Shown: positions 28,024 to 35,400 of the stretch, piece after piece | Numbering within the stretch: position 1 is the stretch's first letter | Layout: every line of letters starts with the position of its first letter | Source: Planctomycetota bacterium | Lineage (GTDB): Bacteria; Planctomycetota; Planctomycetia; Pirellulales; UBA7805 | Reading direction: 5' to 3' | DNA length: 35,581 nt | Assembly: GCA_003389215.1 (NCBI GenBank) | Contig: QQVP01000031.1 | Coordinates: 1-35,581 of the forward strand | Program-made: the position numbers and the translations under genes | Notes under the pieces: model-generated | Told to the model about the DNA's origin: nothing | Seen by the model: the letters and a program-made list of their open reading frames with translations, nothing else | The model's database searches: none

Positions 28024-28620
28024 TCAGATCGCAACCCCAACCAGTGAAACGCCCATCGCCATGATGACGAAAAAGAAGACAACGGCAAGCAGGGCCAACA
28101 ACGTGCCGATCATGCCGATGATCATACCGGCCTGCGTCAGGCCAATGCCATCAGGATCCATGCGGCCGCGGCGCATGGCCTGCACGTCGCTGTTGCCCAT
28201 CACCCAAGCGGCGATGCAAAGCGGAAAACAGTTGACGACGATTCCCAGAATCGCCAAGACGAGAATCAGCACGCCGCGATGCGGTTTGAGGTTGCCACGT
28301 TCGGCATCGGCGGACGACGGTCGGCCGCCGCTCGGCTTGCCTCGACCTTTGCCGGCCGGACGTTTGCCGCGCGCGCGAGCGGTTGTCTTTTTCGACGGAG
28401 ACGTACCAAAGTCGAAGTCGCCGCCACCACCGCGCGCGGCCGTCTCGTCCGCGCCGATGCCGGGAAAACCGCCAACGTCGTCCTCGCTGTCGCCCTCGTC
28501 TTCCAGCTCCGGCACGTACACGACACCCCGGCAATGGGGACAGCGGGCCTGGCGACCGGCATGCTCATCGGCCACCCGCAGACGGCGTTCGCACGACTCG
28601 CATTGAAACTCAATCGACAT
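28024..28620 (-). CDS. Zinc-ribbon/DUF4190-type membrane protein B
   Basis: A 198-residue paralogue of the preceding gene, 40 nt upstream of it on the same strand. The zinc ribbon (C7, C10, C27, C30) has the same spacing as in A. The linker differs: an acidic part (ELEDEGDSEDDVG), then a very basic Arg/Lys/Gly part (TTARARGKRPAGKGRGK), unlike the neutral Pro/Gly linker of A. The two C-terminal helices enclose 'CIAAWVMGNSDVQAMRRGRM', the DUF4190-like loop. The ATG at 28620 lies 9 nt below GCAGG; a TTG three codons earlier is possible. The basic linker could bind nucleic acid or acidic lipid. Function unknown. Confidence 0.82.
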   Translation of the reverse strand: MSIEFQCESCERRLRVADEHAGRQARCPHCRGVVYVPELEDEGDSEDDVGGFPGIGADETAARGGGGDFDFGTSPSKKTTARARGKRPAGKGRGKPSGGRPSSADAERGNLKPHRGVLILVLAILGIVVNCFPLCIAAWVMGNSDVQAMRRGRMDPDGIGLTQAGMIIGMIGTLLALLAVVFFFVIMAMGVSLVGVAI

Positions 28621-28867
28621 GGAACGCAACCTGCGGACGTCGAACTGCTAGACACGCAAACGTTGCCTGTCGTTGCGGCGAAACTGCCCTGCCCAGCACG
28701 GCGGGAGGCGGTGAACGATCCGCCCTCCGACGCGATCGCCTGCGCCAGTCTACTTGCTGGACTTAGCCCTGCAAAGCTTGGCGGACGCGTCGGCGCCCGA
28801 GCGCATGACGACGCACCGCGATCCTGCTGGTCGCGCCCCCGCCGCGGAATCGTCACCGCCGGCCAAC

Positions 28868-28873
28868 TATAAT
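28868..28873 (+). promoter_or_regulatory. Perfect -10 element of the 92-aa membrane protein gene
   Basis: TATAAT, with no recognisable -35 at 16-18 nt. The start would be near 28880, about 37 nt above the ATG at 28917. Confidence 0.45.
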
Positions 28874-28916
28874 GGAACATCGGCCGCTCGGGACGACGCT
28901 CGAACGAGGCACGAAG

Positions 28917-29195
28917 ATGCTGCGACTGCTGATCAAGACGACGCTCACCCTGATCCTGTTGGGGACCTTCCTGTTCGCCGGCGGGATGTTCGCCGCGCTG
29001 GGCCTGCCAGACTACCGCGAGCTGCTCTACCCGATCATCTTCTGGTCGGCCGTGGCCCTGGGGGCGCTCTGCGGACTGTTGATGTTGTTGCTGGGCTTGG
29101 AACCCGAGCCCAAACCGCCCGGCGAAGACGACGACGCAGAGGCACCGACGGACGAGGACTCGTCCGAGGAACCGCTGGAAGAAACCGCCGCCTAG
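28917..29195 (+). CDS. Small two-TM membrane protein
   Basis: A 92-residue protein with two hydrophobic helices (about 4-28, 'LLIKTTLTLILLGTFLFAGG', and 39-62, 'LYPIIFWSAVALGALCGLL') and a very acidic cytoplasmic or periplasmic tail (EPEPKPPGEDDDAEAPTDED and so on). The ATG at 28917 follows GAGG at 7-8 nt; an upstream ATG at 28872 lies inside the -10 region and is rejected. I recognise no family. It stands alone between the zinc-ribbon pair and the nickel SOD gene. Confidence 0.75.
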   Translation: MLRLLIKTTLTLILLGTFLFAGGMFAALGLPDYRELLYPIIFWSAVALGALCGLLMLLLGLEPEPKPPGEDDDAEAPTDEDSSEEPLEETAA

Positions 29196-29292
29196 AGCGC
29201 AGCCAGGACATCTCGACCGCGGTCGGCGCGCGCAAGAGCGTTGCGGTCCGAGCGTGTAGCCCGACAACTTCAAGCTCCGCTCACTCGCTCGA

Positions 29293-29754
29293 TTAACCTT
29301 CGAGCTGCGGCTCTTTGCCTTCATAGGCGCGATAGAAGTCGAGAATCGCCTCGCGCAACTTCGCGGCGGTCGCCGGGTCGGCCTGTTGCTTCGTCTTCAT
29401 CGCGGCCACCATCACCGCGTGGGCCGCCTTCAGCTTGCCGACGTAATCGTCGCCGTCGGCCTTGATCCGCTGCGTGAGAAAGTACTCGGCCATGATCTTC
29501 TGAATGTTCGAGGCGTGACCCTCTTTGGTGGCCACCCAACGGCTCGCCTGATTGACCGACTGGGCGTCGCCCTGGCCGGCCAGTTCCTTGACCTGATCAA
29601 TCGCCTTGGCGATTGTCTTGGTGTCCTCGAGCATCTGCTCGAAGCGAAGTTGGTCCGTATAAATTCCGCACGGCACCTGGCAGTGGGCCAACAGCGGACG
29701 GACGGGCGAGAGCAGCAATGCGAACAGGGTGGCTAGCGTCAGGGCGCGTTTCAT
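29293..29754 (-). CDS. sodN: Nickel superoxide dismutase, secreted form
   Basis: A 153-residue protein; NiSOD disproportionates superoxide to O2 and H2O2 at a nickel held by the N-terminal hook. The hook is 'HCQVPCGIY' (H24-Y32 of the precursor), matching HCxxPCGxY with the three nickel ligands: the His1 side chain and amino end, Cys2 and Cys6. Residues 1-23 form a Sec-type signal (MKRALTLATLFALLLS, ending PLLA) whose cleavage after LLA would create His1 directly. The mature chain is about 130 residues with the usual helical bundle ('FEQMLEDTKTIAKAIDQVK', 'NIQKIMAEYFLTQRI'). The ATG at 29754 has AGGAGA 8 nt upstream. A good promoter lies at 29864-29892. The separate SodX-type maturation protease found in actinomycetes is not next to it. 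Expression and metal dependence are unknown. Confidence 0.95.
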   Translation of the reverse strand: MKRALTLATLFALLLSPVRPLLAHCQVPCGIYTDQLRFEQMLEDTKTIAKAIDQVKELAGQGDAQSVNQASRWVATKEGHASNIQKIMAEYFLTQRIKADGDDYVGKLKAAHAVMVAAMKTKQQADPATAAKLREAILDFYRAYEGKEPQLEG

Positions 29755-29863
29755 CTTCTCGTTCTCCTGTGAAATGCGGGGGTGGTCGTGGCGTGAGAGC
29801 GAAGGAGGCTCAGGGAGTGCGGCCGTGGTCTTGCGGAACACGGGTCGACCGGCCGCCAGTCGC

Positions 29864-29892
29864 AATGTAGTGGGCCGGCTGCGCGCGGTCAA
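29864..29892 (-). promoter_or_regulatory. Promoter of the nickel SOD gene
   Basis: On the minus strand TTGACC (29887-29892; 5 of 6) and TACATT (29864-29869; 4 of 6) are separated by 17 nt. The leader to the ATG at 29754 is about 100 nt. Its -35 directly touches the -35 of the divergent promoter. Confidence 0.6.
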
Positions 29893-29922
29893 ATGACGGC
29901 TTTTGAGGCACTATGCTAGGAT
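29893..29922 (+). promoter_or_regulatory. Divergent promoter of the 127-aa gene
   Basis: ATGACG (29893-29898) and TAGGAT (29917-29922) are 18 nt apart, and TGC just before the -10 makes an extended -10. The start would be near 29929, about 44 nt above the ATG at 29973. Confidence 0.45.
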
Positions 29923-29972
29923 GACACCCGCGACAGGTGGCACATTTCGTCAACGCAAACGGGAGCAATACC

Positions 29973-30356
29973 ATGAGTGGGGTTGGTGCCGGTATCGAAG
30001 TCAGCAAGTATTTCGCCGCGCGCCATCGGGAATCGATGGAACGCAAGCTCCGTCGCATGCGACGGCAAGCCAATAACTCGACAAATGAACTCGTCGATCG
30101 CGTCGAGCAACTGGAAGACGACTTCGGCCGCGCCCTGCTCCTGTTGATCACGCTGGCCGATCTTTGCGTCCAAAAGGGGGTGCTGACGCGCAAGGAGATC
30201 GCCGACATGGCCGAGCAGCTCGATCTCTCGGACGGCACCGCGGACGGAAAGCTCGATCCGGAGGTCATGCGACCGCCGGCGGAGTGCGCAAGCGAGCCGT
30301 GGCCCGTCACGCCCAAGGAACACTTGCGCAAACTTGAAGAAGAGGCCGACGGGTAG
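29973..30356 (+). CDS. Coiled-coil protein of unknown function, divergent from sodN
   Basis: A 127-residue soluble protein. The first half is a basic helix ('RESMERKLRRMRRQANNSTN') running into a leucine-rich coiled coil ('VDRVEQLEDDFGRALLLLIT'). A 'KGVLTRKEIADMAEQLDL' segment looks like the start of a small helical domain, and the tail is acidic. The ATG at 29973 has GGGAG 8 nt upstream. I recognise no family. Its promoter is back to back with that of sodN, so it may respond to the same signal; a link to superoxide or nickel is only inferred from position. It converges on the SNF2 gene with a 41-nt gap containing a short CCGCC-GGTC-GGCGG hairpin but no T-tract. Confidence 0.75.
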   Translation: MSGVGAGIEVSKYFAARHRESMERKLRRMRRQANNSTNELVDRVEQLEDDFGRALLLLITLADLCVQKGVLTRKEIADMAEQLDLSDGTADGKLDPEVMRPPAECASEPWPVTPKEHLRKLEEEADG

Positions 30357-30397
30357 GCGCCGGGCCGCCGGTCGGCGGTCGCCGTAGAAAGCGCGAA

Positions 30398-32218
30398 TCA
30401 AGCCGCGTCCCGACCGGGCAGTTGCCAGTCGAAGAGCCCAAAGATCTCCTGACGCGAGAGGCCCAGTTCGCGCGGGCCGCGTCCCGGTCCGTCGGCCGAA
30501 TCGGCGAAGATCGTGTCGAAAAGCTCCCGCTTCTCGATCAGGATCTGATTGATTCGCTCTTCGATCGTGTTGACCGCCAGGTAGCGCGAGACCGTTACCG
30601 CGCCGGTCGCGCCCACGCGATGCGCCCGGGCGATGGCCTGATCTTCCACCGCGGGGTTCCACCAGCGATCGAAGAGAAACACGTACTGGGCGAACTGCAG
30701 GTTCAGCCCCACGCCGCCGGCGCCGTAACTCATCAAGATGACATGCGCCCGCTCGTCGCGGCGAAAGCGCTCGATGACCTCGTCACGACGTCGGGCCGGC
30801 ACGCGCCCGTGATACTCCAGCGGTCCGAAGCGGGCCAGCTTGTGCGAGAGCCGCATCAGGGTCTTGACCCACTGGCTGAAGACGATCGCCTTTTTGCCAC
30901 TGGCGGCGATTTCCTCCAGGTCGGCCTCGAGCTGCGTGAGCTTGGCGCTCTCGCCGCTGACCGGATCGAAATTGCAGATCTGCTTGAGTCGCAGAATCAG
31001 CTGAAAGACATGCTGCACCGTGATCGAGTCGCCGAGGGCCGAGAGCCGCACGATGCCCTGCTCTTCCGCTTCGCGATAGGTTTCGTACTGAGCGGGGGTG
31101 AGCCGCAATTCGGCGTCGCGAACCAACTTCGGCGGCAGGTCCTCGAGCACCGCGTCCTTGGTCCGCCGCAGCACGTGGTCGCGCACGTTCTGGGCGACCT
31201 GGCGGGGTCGCATGCCCGGGGTGAGCAGCCCGGGGGCGACAAATTCGAAGATGCCGACCAGGTCGTCGGCACTGTTCTCGACCGGCGTACCGGTCAGGGC
31301 CCAACTGCGACGACGACCGATACTGCAGATCGCTTCGCTGGTGGCCGAGCCGCGGTTCTTGATCCGCTGCGACTCGTCGAGCACCACCAGGTCGTAGGCC
31401 GGCTCGACCCGGGACAAGGCCTCGCGGTCGCGGATCACGAGTTCATAGTTGGCCAGCGTCACCACGGCCTGTTGGTGGCCCCATTGCCAGTGGCGCCGGT
31501 CACGATCGCCTTCGACCACGGTGAGCGGTATCTCGGGCGCCCAAAGATCAAATTCCCGCTGCCAGTTGGTCACCAGCGGTTTGGGGCAGATCAACAGCAC
31601 GCGCCGCAGTTCGCCGGCGTGAAGCAGCAGCCGCACGGCGGTAATCGTCTGCATCGTCTTGCCGAGTCCCATCTCGTCGGCCAGCACCGCGGCATGGCGC
31701 GGATAGAGAAAGGCGACCCCGTCGTACTGGTAAGGGAAGGGACGAAACGGCAAGGCCAGCGCGCCGCCGAGCAGCGACTCGAGCGGCGGCTGCAAGACGT
31801 AGAACAGTCGATCTTCGAGCTTGACAATGTCTTCCGGCGGCGCGACGCGGGTGCGTTGGGTTGCGGACAAGGTTGTCGACAACGCCGTTGCGGAATCGTC
31901 TCCCGCGGCCGCCGCGCCCGTGGCAAGCGCGGCGCGCTCACTCGTCGCGTCCCACGACGGCGGTTGCCCGCCGGCTTCGTAAGCAATGGCAGCAAACTTG
32001 CAGGTCCGCACCCGCGGGCGACGTCGCGCGATCGGGATCGACACCACACCTGGTCGGCCCGGTTGCCAGGCGAGCGTTTCGAGTCGGACGCGCGGCGGAC
32101 GGGCGAGCGCCGCGGTCCATCCGCTGTAGTGCGGCCGAACGTCGACCTGCAGGTCGCAGCCGTGAACCGCCGGCGACAATGTCTCGGCTCGCCAAGGTTG
32201 CCCGGGCGTTAGATCCAT
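30398..32218 (-). CDS. SNF2-family DNA helicase/translocase
   Basis: A 606-residue SNF2/SWI2 ATPase. Motif I 'ADEMGLGKTMQT' (residues 180-191), motif Ia 'LLICPKPLVTNWQREF' (208-223), motif II 'LDESQRIKN' (280-288, DESQ in place of the usual DEAH), motif III 'ALTGTPVEN' (307-315), and in the second RecA lobe 'KAIVFSQWVKT', 'MSYGAGGVGLNLQFA' and 'FDRWWNPAVEDQAIARAHR' (motifs IV-VI). These enzymes move on double-stranded DNA and remodel DNA-protein complexes. The 130-residue N-terminal region has no similarity I recognise: short strands, basic segment 'RRRPRVRTCKF', then an Ala/Thr-rich linker. There is no SWIM zinc finger or endonuclease. The start is 12 nt after the stop of the 184-aa gene, so the two are an operon. 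Chromatin-like remodelling, repair and defence are all possible. Confidence 0.93.
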   Translation of the reverse strand: MDLTPGQPWRAETLSPAVHGCDLQVDVRPHYSGWTAALARPPRVRLETLAWQPGRPGVVSIPIARRRPRVRTCKFAAIAYEAGGQPPSWDATSERAALATGAAAAGDDSATALSTTLSATQRTRVAPPEDIVKLEDRLFYVLQPPLESLLGGALALPFRPFPYQYDGVAFLYPRHAAVLADEMGLGKTMQTITAVRLLLHAGELRRVLLICPKPLVTNWQREFDLWAPEIPLTVVEGDRDRRHWQWGHQQAVVTLANYELVIRDREALSRVEPAYDLVVLDESQRIKNRGSATSEAICSIGRRRSWALTGTPVENSADDLVGIFEFVAPGLLTPGMRPRQVAQNVRDHVLRRTKDAVLEDLPPKLVRDAELRLTPAQYETYREAEEQGIVRLSALGDSITVQHVFQLILRLKQICNFDPVSGESAKLTQLEADLEEIAASGKKAIVFSQWVKTLMRLSHKLARFGPLEYHGRVPARRRDEVIERFRRDERAHVILMSYGAGGVGLNLQFAQYVFLFDRWWNPAVEDQAIARAHRVGATGAVTVSRYLAVNTIEERINQILIEKRELFDTIFADSADGPGRGPRELGLSRQEIFGLFDWQLPGRDAA

Positions 32219-32230
32219 AAGTCGTCCGGC

Positions 32231-32785
32231 TCAAGCGGCCTTAGTTTGGGGTCCGGCGGCTTCGGCGATGGCCAACCGGATACGCTCGAACGGTTCGGCG
32301 GGATCAAACTGGGCAGGCAGCGACAACATTTGCCGGATGACCAGGTCGCGCTCGGCCGCGCCGCCGCTGGCCATCGCCACACGGTGACTTCCAGCGGCAA
32401 ACCAATCCCAGGTCGCACCGAGATTCGCCTCCTCGACGGCGCTGGCCCGTGCTGGCAACGCCTGCTCGACCAGCACGACCGGACAATCGACCAAAGGTGC
32501 CAGTGCATGCATTTCGACACAATCGGTCAGCACGACGCTCGGCGCGAGACTGGCTTCCCGCAACAGGGTGTGTCCGATTTGTTCGCCGTAGAGAAAGGGC
32601 GCCAAAGTTGTGCCGTAGAGAATCTGCTGCGCACGATTCGGTTTTACCGGCGCGGTGCAGTGAAACTCGAGCGGTCGTCCGGCCGCGTTGAGCAGCAGAT
32701 AGCCGCCGAACAGGCCTCGCTGCGTGCAGTCCTCAACGGTCAAGAAACCCAAGGTGTTAGAAGACTTACCGCCCGCTGCACTCAT
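32231..32785 (-). CDS. Unknown protein in operon with the SNF2 gene
   Basis: A 184-residue soluble alpha/beta protein. The first part ('TLGFLTVEDCTQRGLFGGYL', 'GRPLEFHCTAPVKPN', 'ILYGTTLAPFLYGEQIG') reads like a folded conserved domain. The second half has repeated hydrophobic strands ('PSVVLTDCVEMHALAPLV', 'CPVVLVEQALP'). Cysteines are present but not in a zinc-finger pattern. No catalytic motif is recognised. The ATG at 32785 has GGGAG 8 nt upstream; the longer frame is not supported. Only 12 nt separate it from the SNF2 gene, so it is likely to act with the translocase, for example as a specificity or loading factor. That role is inference. Confidence 0.8.
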   Translation of the reverse strand: MSAAGGKSSNTLGFLTVEDCTQRGLFGGYLLLNAAGRPLEFHCTAPVKPNRAQQILYGTTLAPFLYGEQIGHTLLREASLAPSVVLTDCVEMHALAPLVDCPVVLVEQALPARASAVEEANLGATWDWFAAGSHRVAMASGGAAERDLVIRQMLSLPAQFDPAEPFERIRLAIAEAAGPQTKAA

Positions 32786-32932
32786 CAAGGAGCTCCCATG
32801 AAACGTGTGGCCTCGGAGATTTGGCGGTCGCGCGTTACGGAGGGTCGCAGCACGGCCACGGCAAGCGGAGACCTCGGCTCGATTTAGCATCGGGCGGCAT
32901 CGTGGGCCGACTTTAGCGAGCGGCGTTGCCGG

Positions 32933-32944
32933 CTTGCTAGCAAG
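32933..32944. repeat. 12-bp palindrome
   Basis: CTTGCTAGCAAG is its own reverse complement. It lies in the divergent gap between the SNF2 operon and the 154-aa gene and is directly followed by the direct repeats at 32947-32988. Possible operator. Confidence 0.3.
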
Positions 32945-32946
32945 TG

Positions 32947-32988
32947 GCAAGTCGCATCTGGAGTTAGGAAATCGCAAGTCGCAGCTGG
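32947..32988 (+). repeat. Two direct repeats upstream of a promoter
   Basis: GCAAGTCGCATCTGG (32947-32961) and GCAAGTCGCAGCTGG (32974-32988) differ at one base and are spaced by 27 bp, close to 2.5 helical turns. They end 5 bp before the -35 at 32994, where an activator would bind. Confidence 0.5.
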
Positions 32989-32993
32989 CATGG

Positions 32994-33022
32994 TCGACAC
33001 CGGCTGCGGGGCTGCTTATACT
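32994..33022 (+). promoter_or_regulatory. Near-consensus promoter of the 154-aa gene
   Basis: TCGACA (32994-32999; 5 of 6) and TATACT (33017-33022; 5 of 6) are 17 nt apart. The start would be near 33029, giving a leader of about 44 nt. Confidence 0.68.
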
Positions 33023-33072
33023 GAGGGAACATCTGACTTGACCCCCATCCTCGCCAAGGGAACCGGATACTT

Positions 33073-33537
33073 ATGTCTAACGATCCGCAACAAGCCTCAC
33101 CCCTGTTTACTCAATTTGATATTTCGGCCGGGACGCGTGGGGACGGGGCTTCGACGGCGCCCTCGGGGCATGCTAGCGAGCAGACCGAGCTCTTGCACCA
33201 AATTCTCGCTGGCGTCGATCGCCAGACTGAGTTGCTCGAAGAGTTGGTGGCCACGACCGGGGCGGCCCAGCGACAGCGCAATAACGAACTGAGCCAGTGG
33301 CGTCGCGCGAATCCGCACTTGGCAGCGAGCTGCCGTCACGCGGCCGAAGCGTTGGCTCAGGTCCAGTCCGAATTCTTGGCCAGTTTGACGTCCGAAATCG
33401 AAGAGAACGCCGAAGATCTCAAGGACGGCGACTTCGTGTTCAACGAGTTCGTCGATCGCTATGGCCCTCGTTTGGCCCACTTGAACGGGGTACTGCAGAT
33501 GCTCAGTCAGCTCAGTAGTCCTCAGGACGGATCCTAA
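33073..33537 (+). CDS. Helical protein of unknown function (154 aa)
   Basis: A 154-residue soluble protein. The first 38 residues are polar and flexible. A leucine-rich helix 'TELLHQILAGVDRQTELLEE' suggests dimerisation by a coiled coil, followed by a Trp/His-containing helical domain ('LSQWRRANPHLAASCRHAAE', 'VQSEFLASLTSEIEENAEDL', 'FNEFVDRYGPRLAHLNGVL'). No enzyme motif or DNA-binding fold is visible. The ATG at 33073 is preceded by AAGGGAACCGGA, a loose ribosome site. The strong promoter shows that it is expressed as its own unit. Divergent from the SNF2 operon. I do not recognise a family. Confidence 0.8.
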   Translation: MSNDPQQASPLFTQFDISAGTRGDGASTAPSGHASEQTELLHQILAGVDRQTELLEELVATTGAAQRQRNNELSQWRRANPHLAASCRHAAEALAQVQSEFLASLTSEIEENAEDLKDGDFVFNEFVDRYGPRLAHLNGVLQMLSQLSSPQDGS

Positions 33538-33795
33538 GAGAGTCGCCCACGCGAGTCACGGTTGAACGGAACCCCGACGCTGCGTTCGTATCACGCACCA
33601 CTCGGCATACCCGCCAGGCCCCCTCGCGTTTCGTGAACAACCAACGATGCGGCGTTCGCCACCGCGAGTCCGCCGCTGAGCATAACGGGATCCCCTAACC
33701 TCACCCCTGGCCAACGCGAACGCTGTCAGCACCACCCTCCCTGCTCTCCCTCCTTTGCACCGGCTGACGACGCGTTCCTCTATTTCTCGATCTTG

Positions 33796-35274
33796 ATGAA
33801 CGGCCGCGATCGCAATTCGCAACCGCTGCGCCCTGTCCGTAGACCAGGTCCGGCTCCGCGCCACGAGCAAGGCTTGCAGCGGCACGGTCCGCGTCGACAA
33901 GATCCCCACCACAGACGACCGGCCGCCTGGCTGGCGCTGGTGTTGTGTCTGGTCTTCGGCGCAGCCTGCCAGCAGGAATTTGACGTCCCCGACTTCAGCC
34001 AACTCGAGCTCTCCGAACTGACGGCGATCGCGCTCGACGCGCCGCTATCAACGGCGGCGGACCACGACTGGCCCGGCTGGCGGGGCCACAATGCCAGCGG
34101 CGTCTCGAAGTGCGGCAACCTGGCCACCGAGTGGGACAATCAAGAGGGCTTTCGCTGGCGACGCGACCTCGAAGGCGAGGGCAATAGCTCGCCCGTCGTC
34201 TGGGGCGATGCCGTGCTGCTGACCACCGATATCGACGGCGAGCTGTTCGTCGACTGTTTCTCGCTGGCCGACGGGACGCCTCGCTGGCGTGCGCGGGCCG
34301 GGTCGACGGTCGGTCCCACACACGTAAAGAACGGCTACGCCGCGGCAAGCGTGACCACCGACGGCCAGCGGGTGTTCGCCTTCTTCGGCGGCACCGGGAT
34401 GTTCTGTTTCGACTTGGCCAGCGGCGAGGAAATTTGGCGCACCGATCTGGGCGAATTGGAGCACTACTGGGGCACCGCCTCGAGCCCGGTGTTGTTCGAG
34501 GACCTGGTCATCCAGATGTGCGACAACGTCCGCGAGTCGTTTATCGTCGGCCTCGATAAGGAAAGTGGCGAGGAAATGTGGCGCACGCCCCGGCCCAGTC
34601 ACGGTAGCTGGAGCACCCCGGTCTTCGTCACGCTCGAGCGCGACGGTAAGAAATACGTCGAGATGGTCGTCAACGGAACGGGCACGAACCACTCCGGTGG
34701 CGGCGAGGTGCTGGCCTACGATCCGCTCTTCGGCCATCCGCTCTGGAGTGTGCGCGGCACCCGCGACATCGCCTGTCCCACGGCGATCGTCCATGAAGGA
34801 CGCATCATCTCGACGACCGGTCGCCGCGGACCGATTATCTCGATCGAGCCGGGCGGATTTGGCGACGTGACCGACAGCCACGTCCAGTGGCGCCTGCCGC
34901 GCGGTGGACCTTATGTCCCCACGGGTCTGGCGATCGACGGACGGCTTTACCTCGTCGACGACAGCGGCACGATGTCGTGTTACAAGACCGCCTCCGGCGA
35001 GCGCGTCTGGCGACAGCGACTCGGCGGGGCCTTTACCGCGAGCCTGGTCGCCGGCGACGGCAAGATCTACGCCACCAGCGAGGAGGGCGACGTCTTCGTC
35101 GTGGCCCAGGGCGATGAGTTTCAGCTGCTGGCGACCAACTCCTTCAACCAGCGCTGCCTGGCGACGCCGGCCATCGCCTCGGACAGTCTCCTCTTCCGCA
35201 CCGAGTCGCAGCTCTACTGCATCGCCCCGCTGCAACTGGCAGCCAGCGAACCTGTCGCGACAGAAATGCCCTAG
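33796..35274 (+). CDS. Exported PQQ-type beta-propeller (BamB-like) protein
   Basis: A 492-residue protein made of eight-bladed propeller repeats of the PQQ/BamB type. Typical blades: 'DWPGWRGHNASGVSKC' at the start of the mature part (the planctomycete 'WPxWRG' signature), 'FSLADGTPRWRARAG', 'FDLASGEEIWRTDLGELE', 'YKTASGERVWRQRLGG' and 'DGKIYATSEEGDVFVVAQG'. The N terminus is unusual: about 41 polar Arg/Pro/His-rich residues precede the hydrophobic segment 'AAWLALVLCLVFGAAC', which ends in a lipobox-like G-A-A-C (C58), so it may be a lipoprotein. No ribosome site is seen before ATG 33796, and the true start may be further in. No quinoprotein active-site residues are apparent, so a structural or binding role outside the cytoplasm is more likely than dehydrogenase activity. 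Confidence 0.85.
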   Translation: MNGRDRNSQPLRPVRRPGPAPRHEQGLQRHGPRRQDPHHRRPAAWLALVLCLVFGAACQQEFDVPDFSQLELSELTAIALDAPLSTAADHDWPGWRGHNASGVSKCGNLATEWDNQEGFRWRRDLEGEGNSSPVVWGDAVLLTTDIDGELFVDCFSLADGTPRWRARAGSTVGPTHVKNGYAAASVTTDGQRVFAFFGGTGMFCFDLASGEEIWRTDLGELEHYWGTASSPVLFEDLVIQMCDNVRESFIVGLDKESGEEMWRTPRPSHGSWSTPVFVTLERDGKKYVEMVVNGTGTNHSGGGEVLAYDPLFGHPLWSVRGTRDIACPTAIVHEGRIISTTGRRGPIISIEPGGFGDVTDSHVQWRLPRGGPYVPTGLAIDGRLYLVDDSGTMSCYKTASGERVWRQRLGGAFTASLVAGDGKIYATSEEGDVFVVAQGDEFQLLATNSFNQRCLATPAIASDSLLFRTESQLYCIAPLQLAASEPVATEMP

Positions 35275-35400
35275 CGTCGCCCGCGAGTCAGCCGCTCCGC
35301 TGGCCCGCATCTTTTCCGGACCGAGGTGATCGACTACGGTGAAGAGGGACGCGCAAGCGTTTGTCCCTTCCCACTCCGCGAAATCGCACCTCACGCCCCC

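Noticed and set aside
30365..30385. Hairpin CCGCC-GGTC-GGCGG between convergent genes
   Set aside because: Five-bp stem without a T-tract; could arise by chance in GC-rich DNA.
30422..32212. Long plus-strand open frame opposite the SNF2 gene
   Set aside because: The minus strand carries all helicase motifs; the antisense peptide is Arg/His/Gln-rich without a domain.
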